Source: Nitrospinia bacterium
Lineage (GTDB): Bacteria; Nitrospinota; Nitrospinia; Nitrospinales; JAJDAT01
NCBI GenBank assembly: GCA_029261715.1
Contig: JAJDAT010000014.1
Location: forward strand, 424,456-488,455
Reading direction: 5' to 3'
Length of the DNA stretch: 64,000 nt
The translations under genes and the position numbers were made by a program. Under the pieces are notes generated by a model. It was not told the origin of the DNA, searched no databases, and saw nothing but the letters and a program-made list of their open reading frames with translations. Shown here piece after piece: positions 24,899 to 33,270 of the stretch; position 1 is the stretch's first letter, and the number at the start of each line of letters is the position of its first letter.

Positions 24899-25881
24899 TA
24901 CGAAAAAACACGTCCTTTATTTGCGCGATGCCATTCAATTGTGGACTTCAAACCGCTTTCCAAAGAGGTTTCCGCTTTAAAGCCAAGTAAACAAAGGGCT
25001 TTAGTCGTATCACAAACACGATGGCGAATATCTTCATACAAGTGAGGTAGGTCTGAATATGCCAAAAACTCAAGTTTTGGCTTACTTTGGTTATTGGATA
25101 ATCTCCAAATCATATAGGCTAGATTTACAATACTAATTTGCGTATCGTTCCCGATATTTATAATCTCTCCAGATGCATAAGGCGTATCCAATATTTTCAT
25201 GGTTCCTTCAATAGCATCGTCTATGTAAGTTAAATCTCTTGTTTGAACCCCATCGCCATGAATCTCCATAGGTTTGCCTTCCAATGCAGACTCAATAAAT
25301 ATCGACTGTGGACCTCCCATCCAGTCCCTTCTTTGTCCTGGACCATAAATATTGAAAAATCGTATTATCGAAAAATCTAATTCATGTTTTTCATTATATG
25401 CAAAGCATAAATGTTCAGAATACATTTGAGAAATCACCGTGCTCCAACGTCTGATTTCGGGTTTACCCAACCTAAAACTTGATTCTTCTGTAAAAGGTAA
25501 TTCTTGATTCTTTCCATAGAGCTCGCCCGTGGAACCGTAAATAAAACGGGCTTTTGAATTTACGGCAATCTCCAGAACATTTTCTGTCCCCAAGGAATTC
25601 ACAGTAAGCGATTCCATCCTATTTCCGTATCTAGGGCTTTTTACGCAGGCAAGATGGATAACAATATCGAAGTTCTGGGATTTGAACTTATCAACAAACT
25701 CGTCTGATGTAATGTCTAAATTAAAAAATTCAAAATTATCATTATTTTCTAAATCAGCAACGTTTTCCTTAAAACCATACGAAAGATTATCGACGCCAAT
25801 AACATGTTTTCTGTTTTGGACAAGTTTTCTGGCAAGGTGAGAACCTATAAAACCACATACTCCTGTAATCAATATTTTCAT
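24898..25881 (-). CDS. NAD-dependent epimerase/dehydratase paralogue lacking the catalytic Tyr and Lys
   Basis: This 327-residue extended SDR protein has an intact NAD-binding GVCGFIGSHLA and the YGSTGELYG segment. At the catalytic site its neighbour (26025-26993) reads RWSYAVSK; this protein reads RWSTVISQ, so the YxxxK pair is T and Q. The rest of the fold is kept (IYGPGQRRDW, GDGVQTRDLTYIDDA). It may be inactive in the usual epimerase chemistry, use other residues, or bind sugar nucleotides as a partner. The frame is intact with normal composition, so it is not a decayed gene. Confidence 0.8.
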   Translation of the reverse strand: MKILITGVCGFIGSHLARKLVQNRKHVIGVDNLSYGFKENVADLENNDNFEFFNLDITSDEFVDKFKSQNFDIVIHLACVKSPRYGNRMESLTVNSLGTENVLEIAVNSKARFIYGSTGELYGKNQELPFTEESSFRLGKPEIRRWSTVISQMYSEHLCFAYNEKHELDFSIIRFFNIYGPGQRRDWMGGPQSIFIESALEGKPMEIHGDGVQTRDLTYIDDAIEGTMKILDTPYASGEIINIGNDTQISIVNLAYMIWRLSNNQSKPKLEFLAYSDLPHLYEDIRHRVCDTTKALCLLGFKAETSLESGLKSTIEWHRANKGRVFS

Positions 25882-26024
25882 AAGATAGCGTCGCTCTTGA
25901 AATAATAACCTCTACTAGAGGTCTCTTAAAGAATTGAGGTTCATCGGGGATTAAACATCACCAGCGGAGGTTCCTATTTCTACGAAATATTATTAAAAGA
26001 ACCTCTAATAATTAAAATTTTATT
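25882..26024. other. Intergenic region dense in GAGGTT/AACCTC repeats
   Basis: In 143 bp between the two SDR paralogues there is a CCTCTACTAGAGG palindrome and several copies of GAGGTT in both orientations. GGAGGTTC (ends near 25968) and GAACCTC (near 26000) can form a 7-bp stem with a long loop. It could be a leader structure or operator for the downstream SDR gene; no function is established. Confidence 0.35.
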
Positions 26025-26993
26025 CTAATAAAACTGTCTCTGCCAACGAACGGTTTGCGGCAACCCCTCTTCTAATTGAGTCGTTACACGATAACCAAGC
26101 CGTTCTTTGGATTTTGTAAGATCTGGAACCCTTCTCATGACATCTTCATAATGGCCAGAAAAACTTCTATATGAAATGAGCTCCACTTTAGGCTCCGTTC
26201 CTGGATGAACAAAGTTCCAAATCATTTCACCCAATTCTTTTATGGTAATTTCCCGTTCGTTGCCAATATTCCAAACTTCTCCATTAGCTTTATCGCTTTC
26301 AAGGACAAGAAAGGTCCCTTCGACCATATCCTCGACAAAAGTAAAACTCCGTGTTTGGCTTCCATCTCCATGAATTGTGAGAGGCTCATTTTTTATCGCT
26401 TTTTCAATAAAAACAGATTGAGGCCCCCCCCACCATGTAAGGTTTTGATTTGGCCCATAGCCACCAAAATAGCGAATTATCGCAATCGGAGCGTTAAATT
26501 CTTCCATATACGAATAGGCTAAATGCTCATCATACAATTTAGAAACAGCATAACTCCAACGTTTTATTGATGTTTGACCTATAAAAAGATCTGATTCTTC
26601 TGAAAAAGGAAGATTGGGGTTTTTTCCATAAACATCAGATGTAGAGGTAAAAACCACTTTCCTTTTATATTTAGAACCCGATTCAAAAATGTTTTTGGTG
26701 CCATGAGTATTAATTTTTAATGTATCCATCGCGTTTCCGTAACGTGGAATTTTAAACGCCGCCAAATGCACTACAGCGTCTACTTTTTGCACCAGTTCAT
26801 CAATAAGAGAAGCATCTCTTATATCGCCTTCGACAAACTCAAATGAAGAATTAGATTTATGAGGTTCTAAGTTTCTAATATTACCTTGCGAGAGGTTATC
26901 TAAGCCAATTACCTGATAATTAGAATTAAGAAGCTTTTGTAGCAAATTAGAACCAACAAAACCCGCTACGCCTGTGATTAAGATTTTCTGCAT
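26025..26993 (-). CDS. NAD-dependent nucleotide-sugar epimerase/dehydratase (extended SDR)
   Basis: This 322-residue protein has the NAD-binding GVAGFVGSNLL, the STSDVYG catalytic Ser/Thr region and the YAVSK catalytic Tyr/Lys pair. It also has the family YGPNQ and GDGSQTRSFTFVEDM segments, which contact the sugar nucleotide. It is complete and should be an active 4-epimerase, dehydratase or reductase on a UDP- or GDP-sugar; the exact substrate is not readable. It is a close paralogue of the gene at 24898-25881 (same RRWS/KRWS context and WGGPQS/MGGPQS segment), so the pair arose by duplication. Confidence 0.85.
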   Translation of the reverse strand: MQKILITGVAGFVGSNLLQKLLNSNYQVIGLDNLSQGNIRNLEPHKSNSSFEFVEGDIRDASLIDELVQKVDAVVHLAAFKIPRYGNAMDTLKINTHGTKNIFESGSKYKRKVVFTSTSDVYGKNPNLPFSEESDLFIGQTSIKRWSYAVSKLYDEHLAYSYMEEFNAPIAIIRYFGGYGPNQNLTWWGGPQSVFIEKAIKNEPLTIHGDGSQTRSFTFVEDMVEGTFLVLESDKANGEVWNIGNEREITIKELGEMIWNFVHPGTEPKVELISYRSFSGHYEDVMRRVPDLTKSKERLGYRVTTQLEEGLPQTVRWQRQFY

Positions 26994-27072
26994 TTTTTGG
27001 GTAACTTTAGAAGAACTTAAATTTAAAGATTAAAAAAACCGCTAACAATTGAAATATTTACCTGTTTTCTAT

Positions 27073-27138
27073 TAGTTAACTTTTGATTTTAAAGACCAGT
27101 CTCTTGGTAAATTCAAACTTTTGGAGGTTTCGCTAAGA
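27073..27138. repeat. Diverged intergenic repeat, copy B
   Basis: This aligns with copy A at 19814-19880. It lacks copy A's perfect hairpin (AAAGACCAG replaces AAAGGTTAA). Its CTAAGA end overlaps the stop codon of the oxidoreductase/acetyltransferase gene. Both copies lie upstream of a - strand sugar gene. Confidence 0.5.
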
Positions 27139-28659
27139 TAATAAGTTAAAGGTTTTTCCACAAGATCCACATTTTTTATTTTCATCAAGTTTTTGTCCAC
27201 ATTCGCAAATCCAACCTTTAACCATCGCTGGGTTTCCATATACCAAAACATGATCAGGAACGTCTTTCGTTACTACAGCTCCTGCGCCTATAAAAGCATT
27301 TTTACCAATAGTAACCCCACATAGAATGGTTGCATTAGCTCCGATAGTTGCACCTTCTTTTACTAAAGTTCTTTGATATTCGTTTTTCCGGGGAAATGCG
27401 CTTCGCGGATTAATAACATTTGTAAAAACGCAGGATGGACCGCAAAAAACATTATCTTCAAGGACAACCCCTTTGTAAAGAGAGACATTGTTTTGAATCT
27501 TTACATTATCTCCAATAATGCCATCAGGACCAACCACTACATTTTGGCCAATGTTTACATTTTGGCCAATAGTTGAGTTCTTTAAAACCCTAGAAAAGTT
27601 CCAAATTTTTGTTCCTTTTCCAACTGTACAATTTCCCTCCACACTACCTGAATCATGCAAGAAGTAATCTTTTTGGACATTTTTTGCGCTATCCATACTG
27701 GCTTGAGCCAAACGAAGAACTTTTAGAACTCTTAATCCTTCATCTCCATTTGTATAATATGGTTTGCCTTCAATAGCTTCAAGAAAGGTACGACATTCAA
27801 GCGCTAATGGTTCTTCCCACTTATCAGATAAAATTACAGGAATACCGTCTTTCTTTTCAGGGATTGGCACCCCATTTTGCCAAGAAATATTATGAGGATA
27901 TAAAACTAATTTCTCATCTTTCGGCGCAGTGTCTTCAAACACCACCATTTTTTTATCGCCGATTACTACTAATTTTTGTTCTTTAAATGGATGCAACCAA
28001 GAAACAAAGATATGACCCGATACTCCTGAAGGAAAACGGAGTTGAGTCATTGTAGTATCTGCAATATGAGGGTGAAGTATGTTGGAGCCGAAAGCTTCCA
28101 CCAATTCCGGCTCTTCATTCACAATAGATAAAATAATGGATATATCGTGCGGAGCAAATGACCAAAGAATATTTTCTTCTCGCCGGATTTTTCCTAAGTT
28201 TAATCTATTGGAATAAACGTATTGCAATTTGCCCAGTTCGCCATTTGCAAGGAGTTTTTTGATTTCCTTTATAGCCGAATGGTAGTGTAAGATATGACCA
28301 ACAAAAAGGACTGTTCCAGATTTCTTTGAAATTTCAACGAGTTCTTGACCTTCATTTTCATCGAGAGCCAAGGGTTTTTCGATAAAAACATTTTTCCCAG
28401 CTAAAAGAGCTTCTTTAACCATGGAAAAGTGCATTTCAGCGGGGGTAGCGATCGCAACAGCATTTATATCTGAACTAGAAAGAATATCTGAATAGGAAAT
28501 AGATGTTTTAATCCCAGGATACTTTTCTTTTTTTCTTGCAAGCACATCCTCCGAAGGATCACAAATTAAACGGAGAACCCCAAGTTGATAAAAAGTTCTA
28601 GCAAGGTTTTTCCCCCAAAATCCAGCGCCTATCAGCGCTAAGTTAACTCCGCCTTTCAA
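27133..28659 (-). CDS. Fused WbpB-like oxidoreductase and WbpD-like N-acetyltransferase with zinc ribbon
   Basis: This 508-residue protein has three parts. Residues 1 to about 325 are a Gfo/Idh/MocA oxidoreductase (LIGAGFWGKNLAR at the NAD site, then the FIEKPLAL segment). Residues about 335-480 are a left-handed beta-helix acetyltransferase made of hexapeptide repeats (VGKGTKIWNFSRV, IGQNVNIGQNVVVG, IGANATILCGVTIG). Residues about 486-505 are a small zinc ribbon (CECGQKL, CGSCG). In the WbpB/WbpD pathway these two activities oxidise C3 of UDP-GlcNAcA and acetylate the 3-amino sugar made by WbpE. Here they are one polypeptide, which may channel the unstable 3-keto intermediate (inference). 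Confidence 0.88.
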   Translation of the reverse strand: MKGGVNLALIGAGFWGKNLARTFYQLGVLRLICDPSEDVLARKKEKYPGIKTSISYSDILSSSDINAVAIATPAEMHFSMVKEALLAGKNVFIEKPLALDENEGQELVEISKKSGTVLFVGHILHYHSAIKEIKKLLANGELGKLQYVYSNRLNLGKIRREENILWSFAPHDISIILSIVNEEPELVEAFGSNILHPHIADTTMTQLRFPSGVSGHIFVSWLHPFKEQKLVVIGDKKMVVFEDTAPKDEKLVLYPHNISWQNGVPIPEKKDGIPVILSDKWEEPLALECRTFLEAIEGKPYYTNGDEGLRVLKVLRLAQASMDSAKNVQKDYFLHDSGSVEGNCTVGKGTKIWNFSRVLKNSTIGQNVNIGQNVVVGPDGIIGDNVKIQNNVSLYKGVVLEDNVFCGPSCVFTNVINPRSAFPRKNEYQRTLVKEGATIGANATILCGVTIGKNAFIGAGAVVTKDVPDHVLVYGNPAMVKGWICECGQKLDENKKCGSCGKTFNLLS

Positions 28660-28989
28660 TTATTGACTCCAATGGTAAAAACGTTAATTTTTTTTGAAAA
28701 TAAACTTCTATTCCAGGAAAGATTTACCAAAATCGAAAATCCAAAAACAATTATGGGTGGAAAAACAAAATAGACTTGAATCTAGAAACCACAAAAACCT
28801 TAGACGATCCTAAAGCGCTGGAAAGTAAAAACAAATGAAAATCGAGAAGCCTGAAAGCAATCTCTTTCCGAGAAACCTAAAATACCCTAGTCAACTCAGA
28901 AAACAAGCATAGATTATAATTTTGTTATTTAGTTTTCAATCTTAAATTTCTTAGATAAGCCTGAGAAGAAAAAATAAATTAAGCAAATT
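28660..28989. other. Divergent intergenic region
   Basis: About 330 bp lies between the fused sugar enzyme (-) and the membrane glycosyltransferase-like gene (+). A TATAAT at 28915-28920 could be the -10 of the + strand gene, but no good -35 accompanies it. No ORF, repeat or RNA gene was recognised. Confidence 0.35.
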
Positions 28990-30249
28990 ATGCGCCATAA
29001 ATTAACCATAACGCAATGGATCTTAATTGGAGTTTTGATTCGCTTTATTGTAGCTCCATTGACCATGCATGCTGATATTTTCTTCGTTTACAAATTTCCC
29101 CATTTTTTATCCCACGGGCAATGGAATGTTTATGAAATTGCGGAAAAAAGTTATAACGCTAGTTATTATCCCGCAATAACTCTTTTCATATTCTCTTTTT
29201 TTGATTTTATTTTTAGCTCGTTATTTTCAACTTATGAAGCTTTCGTACATTCCCTTTCTACGACAAGCTATAATATCGCTTTAAATTCTCCAAATATATT
29301 TTCTTCTGTACTGTTATTTAAGACGCCTTATTTTATTTTCGAAGCGCTTATTTTCATAACCGGTTGGAAAATGATCGAAAGTGACTCCGCAAAAAAAAAT
29401 TTCGCTTTTTTAATGGCAATAAACCCACTGATTATTTACAGCACATATTTATTTGGACAATTTGACTTACTGCCTGCTTATTTTTTATTTGTCGCCGGTT
29501 TTTTTGCGCTACAAAAAGGGCGTGAACATTTGGGCTCAATCGCGCTAGCTTGTGGCTTTATGTCAAAAATATTTCCAATAATATTCTTCCCGTTTTATTT
29601 ATTAGTCGCAGCTCAAAGTATAAAAAACGCAATCAAATTAATTTTATATTTTATAGCTCCTATTCTAGTTATTTACTCAGTACTTTATATGATAAATGGA
29701 GATTCGATTTTTTTTCTATTGAAAAAGTTTTCATATAATTTAAATACAACTCAATCCATAAAACATTTAATAATCCGATTATTCCAAGCTACGACTTATG
29801 GAATCATCTGCTGGCATGCCTTCTTTGTGGCTAGAAAACAAATAAGCTACCTATTATTGGCTAAATATTTTTTGGCTATTTATATGGCTGCCCACTGGGG
29901 ATTAAGCGTTCATTCAACTCATTATTTTATTTGGCACATTCCATTTTTCATTTTATTAGCCAGTTTTGCTCCCGAATGGGAAAAAAGAATGTACATTCTT
30001 TTGGCGATAGTATTTTTAGCCGGTTTAAGAGATAGAACGTCGTTTATTGGATTATTGGCTCCTTTAAATCCCGAGCTTTTTCTAAGCTTCCCATCTCTAA
30101 AAGATATAACAGGGTTCTTAATTAACAAATCAACTTATGACCAAGTAATAGCCTATATATTTAACTTTTACGCTGGTTTAATAGTTTATTGGATATTTAA
30201 AGACATATTCTCCAAACAATATAAAAACATTCCCAAACTTGAAAATTAG
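28990..30249 (+). CDS. Polytopic membrane protein, GT-C/mannosyltransferase-like
   Basis: This 419-residue protein is almost entirely membrane-embedded, with about ten hydrophobic helices. An early acidic residue in the first loop (MHADIFFVYKFP) and LFGQFDLLPAYF resemble polyprenyl-phosphate-sugar-dependent GT-C glycosyltransferases of the PIG-M/DUF2029 kind. Identity is by architecture and short motifs only. It would transfer a sugar on the outer face of the inner membrane. It runs into the exported protein downstream (5 bp between stop and the chosen ATG) and probably forms a two-gene unit. Confidence 0.6.
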   Translation: MRHKLTITQWILIGVLIRFIVAPLTMHADIFFVYKFPHFLSHGQWNVYEIAEKSYNASYYPAITLFIFSFFDFIFSSLFSTYEAFVHSLSTTSYNIALNSPNIFSSVLLFKTPYFIFEALIFITGWKMIESDSAKKNFAFLMAINPLIIYSTYLFGQFDLLPAYFLFVAGFFALQKGREHLGSIALACGFMSKIFPIIFFPFYLLVAAQSIKNAIKLILYFIAPILVIYSVLYMINGDSIFFLLKKFSYNLNTTQSIKHLIIRLFQATTYGIICWHAFFVARKQISYLLLAKYFLAIYMAAHWGLSVHSTHYFIWHIPFFILLASFAPEWEKRMYILLAIVFLAGLRDRTSFIGLLAPLNPELFLSFPSLKDITGFLINKSTYDQVIAYIFNFYAGLIVYWIFKDIFSKQYKNIPKLEN

Positions 30250-30253
30250 TCTT

Positions 30254-30985
30254 ATGCAATTTTTAAGGTTTTTTTTATTACAATTCTTCCTATTATCCGC
30301 TTTTATTTTAGCTGATTCCCCCAAGGCAGTCGCCTTAGACTTGAATTATATAAAAGAAAAAACGTTTTTTTTTAAAGACATTCATAGTTTTCGTGGAAAA
30401 TTATTTAAATCAAAAGCCATTAATAAAGATTATTTCATTCGGCAAACCTTTAAACCATCTTGCAACCAATTTAACCGCTTAGTAATCCCCTTTTATTTCG
30501 AAAACCCAAACAAAACTAATAGCTTAACTTTCAGTTTATTTGAGGCGTCAAATTTAGAAAAAATTTTATTCACAGAAACTATTCATCCAAATAGCTGGGG
30601 AAAACCATCAAAACTAGGCAGTTTCAAGCTTTATGGGAAATTTCATTATGTCTGGATTCCACCAATACAAAACTCAAAAGATCAAAGCTTTATATTTGAA
30701 ATTAAATCCAATGACATTAATTCAACAACGGGAATCTATTTAAATCGTTTAAAGCATCAACAGGTTTCTTCGATTCAGGTAAATGGTCAAGAACTGCCAG
30801 GGGTTTATACTGGGGTTTTATCATATTGTAAAACCAATTTTGATCTCAAAGAAATGACTGAAATAGTTTTAGAAAAAACTAAACGAGAAAAAATATTTTT
30901 TACTTTCTATTTTTTGGGCATCGCATTTTTTTTATACGCAATAAAACGAGCAGGTAAAAGTTTAAAGAAAAATAGTTCTTCTTAA
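30254..30985 (+). CDS. Membrane-anchored exported protein, unknown
   Basis: I chose the ATG at 30254 (243 residues) because a signal segment begins at once (FLRFFLLQFFLLSAFILA); a TTG at 30239 would overlap the upstream gene by 11 bp. The body (residues about 30-205) is beta-rich with no recognised motif. A hydrophobic helix at about 212-232 is followed by a basic tail (KRAGKSLKKN), so the protein should face the periplasm with a C-terminal anchor. It follows the GT-C-like gene directly and may work with it. No family assigned. Confidence 0.55.
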   Translation: MQFLRFFLLQFFLLSAFILADSPKAVALDLNYIKEKTFFFKDIHSFRGKLFKSKAINKDYFIRQTFKPSCNQFNRLVIPFYFENPNKTNSLTFSLFEASNLEKILFTETIHPNSWGKPSKLGSFKLYGKFHYVWIPPIQNSKDQSFIFEIKSNDINSTTGIYLNRLKHQQVSSIQVNGQELPGVYTGVLSYCKTNFDLKEMTEIVLEKTKREKIFFTFYFLGIAFFLYAIKRAGKSLKKNSSS

Positions 30986-31053
30986 ATTTATTACGTTAGA
31001 AAAAACATACCCACAATTCTTTAAAGTTCATGCTTAAAAATAGAAATATTTTC

Positions 31054-31079
31054 TTGACTTGAATCAGTCTTGGTGATTC
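31054..31079 (+). promoter_or_regulatory. Two nested inverted repeats upstream of the GRDP-like gene
   Basis: TTGACT at 31054-31059 could be a -35 element. GACT and AGTC form one inverted repeat (6-bp spacer), and GAATCA with TGATTC forms a second, overlapping one (31061-31066 and 31074-31079, 7-bp spacer). This looks like an operator about 45 bp before the start codon; no regulator is identified. Confidence 0.35.
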
Positions 31080-31123
31080 TCTAAACAATATTATTTGATT
31101 CTTTATTTTCGAGGAAAAATAAA

Positions 31124-31615
31124 ATGAAAGACATAAGACAAACTCAAGAATTGGTCGATCGCGTTGACCTAGAGCCTATTAAGTTTACTTTAGTTTCAAG
31201 GGAAGAAGGTCCTGGCTGGACAATCGAAAAAACAAAACTTATAGAAACTTGGTATCGCAGATTCCTGGCTTTGGTCAAAACATATCCCGATCGGACGATC
31301 GTTCCGACAAAAGATATTGACGTGTTTTGGCATTATCATATTTTAGATACCAGGAAATATATGGATGACTGCAACAAAGTCTTTGGGAGCTATTTTCACC
31401 ATTTCCCTTACTTTGGTAGCAGAGGTGAAGAAGATAGGGCAAACTTGGAAAAAACATTTTTAGTCACTCAAGAATTATTCGAAAAACATTTTGGAGAATC
31501 TCCTATTTCAGCTGGTATAGCCGATTGTGGAGGTCTTTGCTCGGATGGAGAACCTACGCCCTATACTAATATTCAACCAAATTTACGGCCGACCTTAGCA
31601 ACTATTGGAGCGTAG
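31124..31615 (+). CDS. Glycine-rich-domain-containing protein (GRDP-like) family member
   Basis: This 163-residue protein matches the core found in plant glycine-rich domain proteins and many bacterial relatives: IVPTKDIDVFWHYHILDTRKY, then DDCNKVFGSYFHHFPYFG. The conserved His, Trp and Asp in VFWHYHILD look like a binding or catalytic site, but the family's biochemical role is not established. The last 30 residues are low-complexity and hold a CGGLC motif. It has GAGG about 9 bp before the ATG and stands alone, preceded by the inverted repeats at 31054-31079. Confidence 0.75.
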   Translation: MKDIRQTQELVDRVDLEPIKFTLVSREEGPGWTIEKTKLIETWYRRFLALVKTYPDRTIVPTKDIDVFWHYHILDTRKYMDDCNKVFGSYFHHFPYFGSRGEEDRANLEKTFLVTQELFEKHFGESPISAGIADCGGLCSDGEPTPYTNIQPNLRPTLATIGA

Positions 31616-31638
31616 CTAGAATTATTTAAAATGTACTT

Positions 31639-33270
31639 TTAAAAACCTTGGACGCCAAGCTGATCTAATTGGTCTATGCCTTCTTTTGGCAGCAAAATTT
31701 GAAAAAAACCAATCAACTCTGAGAGAAAATAGTGGTCTGTAATGTGTTTAAAAATCACCGGGGCATAATTGGCAAACCTTCGGTCTTCTCGACCATCTAT
31801 AGGAATATCTACGTATAAAATAACTTTAGGAGGGGTTAACTTTAGAGCTTCTACAACTTCTTGTTGTTTTTCTTCATTCAACATACCTGGAAGAATCCAA
31901 TCATATAATGTTGGATTGATACGGTCTGTTAAATAATAAAATACCGGATTCAGTGGTATCGCAAAAATAGGGTCCCTAGGCTGGGAATATTGACGAATGC
32001 GCGCAACGGTTTGCTCTAACCACATTGCTTCCGTTTTATTGGTATAAACGTCTAACCTTCGTAACTGTAAGTGGGTCTTCTCCAAACTCTTCGCGCCAAT
32101 AGACCCAGCATAAAAACCATGATGTGTATTCATTTCGTAATAAAATAAAAACGGAATGAAAACGGCCAACACGTTAGCCACAACCCTAAATATCCATCCA
32201 AAATCGGTATTTTTTACAAATGGAGCGTCAACCACAAACTTCCAAGCTTGGTAAATTAAATAGCAAAATAAAACATAAAATAAAGGCAATGTTCTGAGTA
32301 AATTATCAAAACCCGCTCGCCAAATAACCAACCCAAAAGAACAAACACCAAACGCAAGTATTGCCCACAGCGCTAGCTCATTATCTTTTAGACTCCATCT
32401 ACTTTTTATAAGTCGATAAATTAAAATACCCAAAGTAACAACATATACAAATATTGGTATATAGAAGAGTAGCCGTTCAACCATTTTGTGGGGACCGATT
32501 TCATTATAAACATCCAAAATCGGCAAAATAGTTGGAAAAGCATTACCCCATACATCATGAGTGGCAAAAACAATATCAACTAGTTTCCACGCCAAATCAC
32601 GTTGCAAGGCATATATTATAAGCGTTCCGAACACTGCCCCAATGGAAATAAGGCCCCATAGTTTTTTTGAATTTTGCTTTTCAGGAAACTCTCCAACCAA
32701 CGCTTTGCCTCCCCAAGCTCCTTGAAAGAACATAATTCCTATTGTCATAAAGCCAATTAACGCTCCAAACAATGCAACTTCAATTTTAAAAGATGCTGCC
32801 ACAATCGATAAAATTAACGTAAAAAATATCCAGAAAAGCCGTTTTGTTTCGATAATTTTTAATATTAAATACGCCAGTAAAATACAAAAAAAAGGATAAA
32901 AACGATTGTAGTACATGGAAGGAGCCGACATTGTAGCTAGAGCCGCCAATAAAGAAAAACCAGGAGGCATGATTCTCCGAGAAATCGCATAGGTCAAAAG
33001 AACCATTAGAGAGGTGATTAACGCCACCCCAATTCGTAGACTTTGAATATTAACCCCAAATAATTTAAAAAATATCGCCCCATATAAATAACGTCCTGGC
33101 AAATAACCATTAGGATTAAAATCCTTTAACGCCGACTCGCCATTTAGGGTCCGTAAAGTCCCATACGCATAGCCTCCTTCATCCCAAATATTGAAGCCGT
33201 AGTCAATAAAGGATAAAAAGTAACCTAATAATAAAAAATATAAAACTATGTGGACACTATACTTCTTCAC
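31639..33270 (-). CDS. Polytopic glycosyltransferase-like membrane protein (GT39/ArnT type)
   Basis: I chose the GTG at 33270 (543 residues) because it overlaps the nagZ stop in a GTGA, typical of coupled genes; a TTG at 33324 would extend it 18 residues into nagZ. There are about ten membrane helices. The first outer loop carries NIWDEGGYAYG, the acidic pair expected of GT-C enzymes that use polyprenyl-linked sugars. The last 150 residues are a soluble domain (DPIFAIPLNPVFYYLTDR, PPKVILYVDIPIDGRED). It probably transfers a sugar to a lipid or glycan in the periplasm. It is co-translated with nagZ. Confidence 0.7.
   Translation of the reverse strand: MKKYSVHIVLYFLLLGYFLSFIDYGFNIWDEGGYAYGTLRTLNGESALKDFNPNGYLPGRYLYGAIFFKLFGVNIQSLRIGVALITSLMVLLTYAISRRIMPPGFSLLAALATMSAPSMYYNRFYPFFCILLAYLILKIIETKRLFWIFFTLILSIVAASFKIEVALFGALIGFMTIGIMFFQGAWGGKALVGEFPEKQNSKKLWGLISIGAVFGTLIIYALQRDLAWKLVDIVFATHDVWGNAFPTILPILDVYNEIGPHKMVERLLFYIPIFVYVVTLGILIYRLIKSRWSLKDNELALWAILAFGVCSFGLVIWRAGFDNLLRTLPLFYVLFCYLIYQAWKFVVDAPFVKNTDFGWIFRVVANVLAVFIPFLFYYEMNTHHGFYAGSIGAKSLEKTHLQLRRLDVYTNKTEAMWLEQTVARIRQYSQPRDPIFAIPLNPVFYYLTDRINPTLYDWILPGMLNEEKQQEVVEALKLTPPKVILYVDIPIDGREDRRFANYAPVIFKHITDHYFLSELIGFFQILLPKEGIDQLDQLGVQGF

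Noticed and set aside
28915..28920. Promoter for the membrane gene at 28990
   Set aside because: TATAAT is present, but no acceptable -35 hexamer lies 16-18 bp upstream, and such hexamers are common in this AT-rich DNA.
31054..31079. IscR-type (Rrf2) binding site
   Set aside because: The GACT and AGTC half-sites are 6 bp apart rather than 5 as in the IscR consensus I know, and the flanks do not match.
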